Part shown: one piece after another, positions 61,501 through 64,000 of the stretch
How the letters are laid out: the number at the start of each line of letters is the position of its first letter
Numbering within the stretch: the first letter of the stretch is position 1
Assembly: GCA_035356615.1 (NCBI GenBank)
Contig: DAOQSN010000028.1
Coordinates: forward strand, 10,559-74,558
Reading direction: 5' to 3'
DNA length: 64,000 bases
Origin: JAKQDH01 sp029558835
GTDB lineage: Bacteria; Planctomycetota; Phycisphaerae; UBA1845
Made by a program: the position numbers and the translations under genes
The notes under the pieces: model-generated
What the model was told of the DNA's origin: nothing
Database searches by the model: none
What the model saw: only the letters and a program-made list of their open reading frames with translations

Positions 61501-62249
61501 TCGACCCGTTCGTCCGCCCGGCCGTGCCGGTGCTGCTCGATACGATCTGGATGTCGATTCACGTGCCGATCATCATGGTGTCGTATTCGGTGCTGGCACT
61601 GGCCGCTTTGTTCGCGCATGCGCAACTGTTCCTGCTGGCGTTCGCGCCGCGCGGACGTGGTCAACAGCTCAGTGACACCGTGGACCTGCTGCATTACTGG
61701 TACGTTCACGTCGGTTCGATTCTGCTGCTGGCCGGCATCATCACGGGCAGCATGTGGGCCGCCTCCTCCTGGGGACGCTACTGGGGCTGGGACCCGAAGG
61801 AGGTCTGGTCGCTCATCGCGTTCCTCGGCTACCTGGCGATTCTGCACGTCCGCATCGACCGGGAGCGGACGCCGAGGGCCACGTATGTGATCGGGGTGGT
61901 ACTGACAGCCGCGGTCCTGCTGCTGGTTGTACGCACATGGCAGGGTGAGCTGACTGCGGGGCGCTGGCTCGGTTTGGCAGGCGGGTTGGTCGCGTTGGCG
62001 TTCGTGGTGCTGGTCCGGGGCCCGTTCGCCACGGCCGCCAAGAGCATCGCCGCGTTCTGGCTTATCATCATGACGTACGTAGGCGTCAACTTCGTGCTCG
62101 GCATCGGCCTGCACAGTTACGGCTTCGGCACGGGGGCCGTCGCCCGCTACATGTTCCTGCTGGGCGGAAGTGATCTCGCCCTGATGTTGTTGCTGGGGTT
62201 GATCCACATCGCGCGCAGCGCTCCGGCTTCCCTACCGGCGCACCGGTGA
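58593..62249 (+). CDS. ccsBA: CcsB-CcsA (ResB-ResC) cytochrome c synthase fusion
   Basis: A protein of 1218 residues that joins ResB and ResC of system II cytochrome c biogenesis. The ResB part (~1-620) starts SLLRTLGSLWLAAVILVLLS and has transmembrane helices and a large extracytoplasmic domain. The ResC/CcsA part (~850-1218) holds the WWD-type motif WGRYWGWDPKEVWSLIAF near 1059-1076, GRIPATNMYESLLFLSWG near 913-930, SIHVPIIMVSYS and GIGLHSYGFG with heme-ligand histidines. A ~230-residue soluble domain lies between them (LPVQHDGRWMPLDTVARDLV). The fused form is known in Helicobacter, Bacteroides and planctomycetes. CGGAGGTATC precedes the ATG. Confidence 0.93.
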   Translation: MTDITHSLLRTLGSLWLAAVILVLLSIAMACATVHEAAHDTEHALAAFYKSNWFVSLLGLLGVNLLASILVRYPFSRPQFGFLVTHVGILVTLGGALVTERWGTNGRIGFLESETVTAFADADRSTVVVTNLKTKAVTEWPLEGWAFQAVEAVDRPRTVPLTIEGTRLAVERYLPDARVTEEVVDDNPLPAPALEVSLSGNGTDGPVWLPAGQDVRLGSLVASFRVVDRTELETLLALPGDAAASESAGSEILVRVEVEGTTREFPLPAVLEQAQPIAETGYTIKVLRYLPHAQVGAQGGLTNVSDRPENPAIEAEVTGPDGPQRKLAFARFPDFGEMHGGSDAGPRVTLVMQTPVGAGQDAAGAPLQVLGTADGELYARFWAEGKVSVHPIVLGTPLESPWHGLKFNVLRRFEHARQRQVVEPVEPVRDTRMPALLVRVDDVAGAREVWLSKYAAATIDLDGVPHQLRYGDREVALGYELKLDRFHLGVYPGGRRPRSFESHVTITDPATGQALSRMISMNNPLKYGGYVLFQSSYREGQRGGRSASFLSVARDPGQPITFTGYIATLAGMLWVLVTRMASHRRRLQAVAGEAMPAPGAFVNVEVPAHAPGHPSPRVPVVLLLLSLGCVAAVHADEAKLPALLDLTTVRALPVQHDGRWMPLDTVARDLVRSVTGTSDFRGQDPVLALLAWTFDPITWMDEPLIPIGNPELRAELELPAEQSVFSYSDLVNHDRFRQLVDEAMHVQGRKPDPLESKVSGIYEKLLLLDEAFGGQSIRLLPHPTDRLAAWRPIELPMRADATPRDTLHEAWKHLRTAFLVDDGPAFTAVAQKLATELAALPAAYRPPPQRLALELRYNGLRPFHRASQIMIIGAALGALAMWVRRRWFDALAVLGLLAGFFMLSYGLYLRWQIAGRIPATNMYESLLFLSWGMGAFAILAWFFMRLRIVPLTASFMGALALYIADVVPGLDPFVRPAVPVLLDTIWMSIHVPIIMVSYSVLALAALFAHAQLFLLAFAPRGRGQQLSDTVDLLHYWYVHVGSILLLAGIITGSMWAASSWGRYWGWDPKEVWSLIAFLGYLAILHVRIDRERTPRATYVIGVVLTAAVLLLVVRTWQGELTAGRWLGLAGGLVALAFVVLVRGPFATAAKSIAAFWLIIMTYVGVNFVLGIGLHSYGFGTGAVARYMFLLGGSDLALMLLLGLIHIARSAPASLPAHR

Positions 62250-62397
62250 CGCTGCGTGTCACCGCGGGGGCGCGGAGACCACCGACCGGAGGGAAGCACT
62301 CGCCGCTGCGCCCGGGGCTCCCTGCCGGCGCACGAAACGCTGCCTCACCGGATCGTGGCGAATCCCCACCCGCCGTGTGCTCCCCGGCCAGCCCGAA

Positions 62398-62763
62398 ATA
62401 CAACAGGCCCACCCCCGACCTGTCCGAAGGGGTGGGCCCACGCACCGAAGTACCTTCTGTTTCCTGCAGACGAGACGCCGGTCCTGACTGACCACGTGAC
62501 GAACCGACCGACGGCACCTGACGGGGGGGTTCGCTTGCTCCTCGCAGGAATCGCACCCTCTGGCACGACCCTCTTGCCCGGCGAAGCGACCGCCCTTCAA
62601 GGGAACGGAGTTGACCGCCACCTCCTTTCTTGTGCCCTTGTCTCCCGCAGACGGGCCCCAACCGCCACAGCCGCCGGTCCGACCGGATGCGCCTCAGGCT
62701 GCGCGACTTCTCCCGTCCCGGTTCCCGGCCTGGTGGTGAAATGCCCCCGGCCAAGACCCGGAA
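62398..62763 (-). ncRNA. Candidate structured RNA of unknown family
   Basis: On the minus strand a perfect TATAAT (62775-62770) follows TTGACC with a 19-base spacer, and about 365 bases later a terminator-like hairpin (GGCCCACCCC with GGGGTGGGCC) precedes TGTTGTATTT. Between them is GC-rich sequence with several internal stems and no good reading frame. I looked for RNase P, tmRNA, 6S and SRP consensus blocks and found none complete. The TATAAT also lies in the loop of a GGAACGTGGG/CCCACGTTCC palindrome, so it may be accidental. The rest of the 620-bp gap shows nothing else besides an eight-T run near 62813. Confidence 0.35.
62406..62438 (-). terminator. Terminator-like hairpin of the candidate RNA
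   Basis: A perfect 10-bp stem GGCCCACCCC with GGGGTGGGCC around a 13-base loop is followed on the minus strand by TGTTGTATTT. On the plus strand it sits 157 bases after ccsBA and lacks T residues, so it more likely serves the minus strand. Confidence 0.5.
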
Positions 62764-62869
62764 CGTGGGATTATAGGAGCCCACGTTCCGGCCAGGTCAA
62801 ATCCCAGACGTGTTTTTTTCGCGCGCCGACCGCGATCGGCACACCGACAGGGGCCCGGGGGCGGCTGCG

Positions 62870-63742
62870 TTACGGTCGCGGCGGCCTGGTGGGTCCGACC
62901 TGCGGTGGAGTTTCTGAACGCTGGTAGGTGATGCTGAGGACCAGGAAGTCGCTTCCCGTGGCGTCGGGCTCGTGCAGTTCGAGCACGTGCTCGGTGGGGC
63001 TCACCAGACGCACCACGCCGCGGGTCTTCTTCTTCGTTCCGCTCCAGGCGTCGCCGTGTTCGCCGGTGAACAGGATTTGTGTGCAGTGGTCCTGGCAACT
63101 ACCGAGGCTCCTGGTGATGGCCGTCGAGGTCGTGTCCACCCAGACCGAGGTGTACTTCTGTTCGAACGTGTCGTACCCGTACAGGGCGAGGCCCTGGAAG
63201 GGCAGGCCAAGGTTGCCCCCGTCAAACTCCTCCAACAGGAACCTGTTGCCCAGGACCCACCGGCGGGTGGCTGTGCCTTCGGAGTCCACCGCGGGTGTGT
63301 CCGGGCTCATGCGATACCGCACCTTAGTCTTCCACGGCCCGGCCATTTGGTTGAGCAGCTTGTGTTCCTCGCCGGGCATGGCATGCCGGACCCACGTCTC
63401 GATCAGGGTGTCCTGGTCGTCCTTGTTGTCCCTTTCCGGCCCGGGTACGCCCGCAACGTCGGGGTGTTGCTCGGTTCCCTCTTGGGGGGGGAGTGGGGGT
63501 GCGGATGACGCGGGGGGCGACGTCGGTTGCTGTGATGTCTCAGGGCGGTCAGCGTATGCCATCCGCGGTGGGTGATCAGAACCGCGACCGTCAGGGACCG
63601 GATAGGCTTCAGCGCCGGTGGTGCCTGGCAGCGCATACCCAGTGAGCGGCCCGGAGTGCCACGATGACCCGACCTGGGACAGCGCCAACGCGCTCACCGC
63701 CAGCATCACAAACGATGGCAGAACGAGGCCCGTGCGAAACAT
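62870..63742 (-). CDS. DUF1579 family secreted protein
   Basis: A protein of 290 residues. A signal peptide at the start (LVLPSFVMLAVSALALSQ) is followed by a low-complexity linker (~30-115) and then a DUF1579 domain: MPGEEHKLLNQMAGPWKTKV, VLGNRFLLEEFDGGNLGLPF, GLALYGYDTFEQKYTSVWVD. The lipocalin-like fold suggests binding of a small or lipid ligand; function unknown. The linker contains the in-frame coding repeat PVPDGRGSDHPPRMA. CGAAAGGAGCACCGCAA precedes the ATG. Confidence 0.82.
   Translation of the reverse strand: MFRTGLVLPSFVMLAVSALALSQVGSSWHSGPLTGYALPGTTGAEAYPVPDGRGSDHPPRMAYADRPETSQQPTSPPASSAPPLPPQEGTEQHPDVAGVPGPERDNKDDQDTLIETWVRHAMPGEEHKLLNQMAGPWKTKVRYRMSPDTPAVDSEGTATRRWVLGNRFLLEEFDGGNLGLPFQGLALYGYDTFEQKYTSVWVDTTSTAITRSLGSCQDHCTQILFTGEHGDAWSGTKKKTRGVVRLVSPTEHVLELHEPDATGSDFLVLSITYQRSETPPQVGPTRPPRP
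63561..63606 (-). repeat. Coding-sequence repeat, copy 2 (PVPDGRGSD type)
   Basis: The minus strand reads GGTCCCTGACGGTCGCGGTT and encodes PVPDGRGSDHPPRMA inside the linker of the DUF1579 protein. It matches copy 1 at 3791-3836 in base sequence and reading phase. Confidence 0.65.
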
Positions 63743-63884
63743 TTGCGGTGCTCCTTTCGACGGGTGGTGGCGACAAGACCCACCTCATGCTACGGCGGGC
63801 TCGTGTTGCCGGGAAGTCAACGCCGTTGCGCTGCTCGCTCGCCCGGCAGACAGGAGCCCGCCGCATCTTTCGGGCCAGTGGCCC

Positions 63885-63945
63885 AACTGGCGGGTAGAAG
63901 CCCGCCCTACGCCTTCCTCTTGCCTCCTGCCCCTTGCCTGCCGCT
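63885..63945 (+). repeat. Pyrimidine-word repeat
   Basis: GGCGGGTAGAAGCCCGCC (a hairpin) is followed by CTACGCCTTCCTCTTGCC and CCTGCCCCTTGCCTGCCGC. It is the same arrangement as 45700-45775 and 44680-44720. Confidence 0.55.
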
Positions 63946-64000
63946 TACGGCAACGCCGGAAGCTGCTTGCCGAAGTACGCCTCCGGGTACGGCGACGCCC
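63945..64000 (-). CDS. C-terminal end of an unidentified protein
   Basis: On the minus strand the last bases of the window read in one open frame as ASPYPEAYFGKQLPALP followed by TAA. The composition differs from shadow frames and the stop is followed by the repeat. Too short to assign; the gene continues beyond the window. Confidence 0.5.
   Translation of the reverse strand, partial: ASPYPEAYFGKQLPALP

Noticed and set aside
62398..62763. RNase P RNA, tmRNA or SRP RNA in the ccsBA-DUF1579 gap
   Set aside because: An ACAGAA stretch and a few short partial matches are present, but the universal GAGGAAAGTCC of RNase P, the TTCGAC and tag frame of tmRNA, and the GGAAGCAGCC core of SRP RNA are missing. 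It is kept only as an unnamed candidate.

Overview
The window is a GC-rich bacterial chromosome segment that I read as Planctomycetota, probably Phycisphaerae-like. The reasons are indirect: a complete flagellar export locus with a FlbD protein, a lone 5S rRNA gene outside any rRNA operon, IPTL/PEP-CTERM-like sorting signals, a DUF1579 protein, a ResB-ResC fusion, and many dispersed palindromic repeats between genes. No 16S or 23S gene, tRNA, CRISPR array or intact transposase was seen, so the placement is tentative.

Region 1 (1-32.8 kb) is a flagellar and motility locus, all on the + strand. It starts with the tail of a sigma-70 factor, a strong terminator and a large TPR protein. A FlgN-like chaperone and a translationally coupled FlrB/FlrC-type two-component pair follow. 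Then come flgBC-fliEFGHIJ, a MotE-like protein, fliK-flgD-flgE-flbD, motAB-fliL, fliN-fliOPQR-flhB, and flhA-flhF-flhG, a small membrane protein and fliA. Together they encode the hook-basal-body core, the type III export gate and ATPase, the stator, the hook, and the regulators of flagellar placement and late genes. FliM is not in the window, and the FliN here carries two FliM-type DIDALL-like motifs. The operon gaps hold copies of at least three palindromic repeat families and three AT-rich low-complexity tracts.

Region 2 (32.8-45.1 kb) is a mosaic accessory region. It holds a small conserved-looking protein with a decayed 3' copy, an OLD-family ATPase/TOPRIM nuclease and a multi-pass membrane protein, both with lower GC. 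It also holds an RbfA-like/RtcB operon and a 1163-residue secreted lipoprotein. About 700 bp (rtcB 3' end, terminator hairpin and repeat mosaic) are present in two diverged copies on either side of the lipoprotein gene.

Region 3 (45.1-52.4 kb) carries a small membrane protein, a zinc-ribbon protein, the c-di-AMP pair cdaA-cdaR (with an altered DGA motif in CdaA), the stand-alone 5S rRNA with its own promoter, a lipoprotein hydrolase running into the 5S terminator, and tandem paralogous surface proteins.

Region 4 (53-58.1 kb) is the strongest candidate for an under-described system. Five co-directional genes encode a small helical protein, a long coiled coil, a formylglycine-generating-enzyme-fold protein, a zinc-ribbon GTPase, and a protein resembling the N-terminal domain of GTPase-associated protein 1. 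The remainder has a CcsB-CcsA cytochrome c synthase fusion, a possible structured RNA on the minus strand, a DUF1579 protein, and the end of one more gene.
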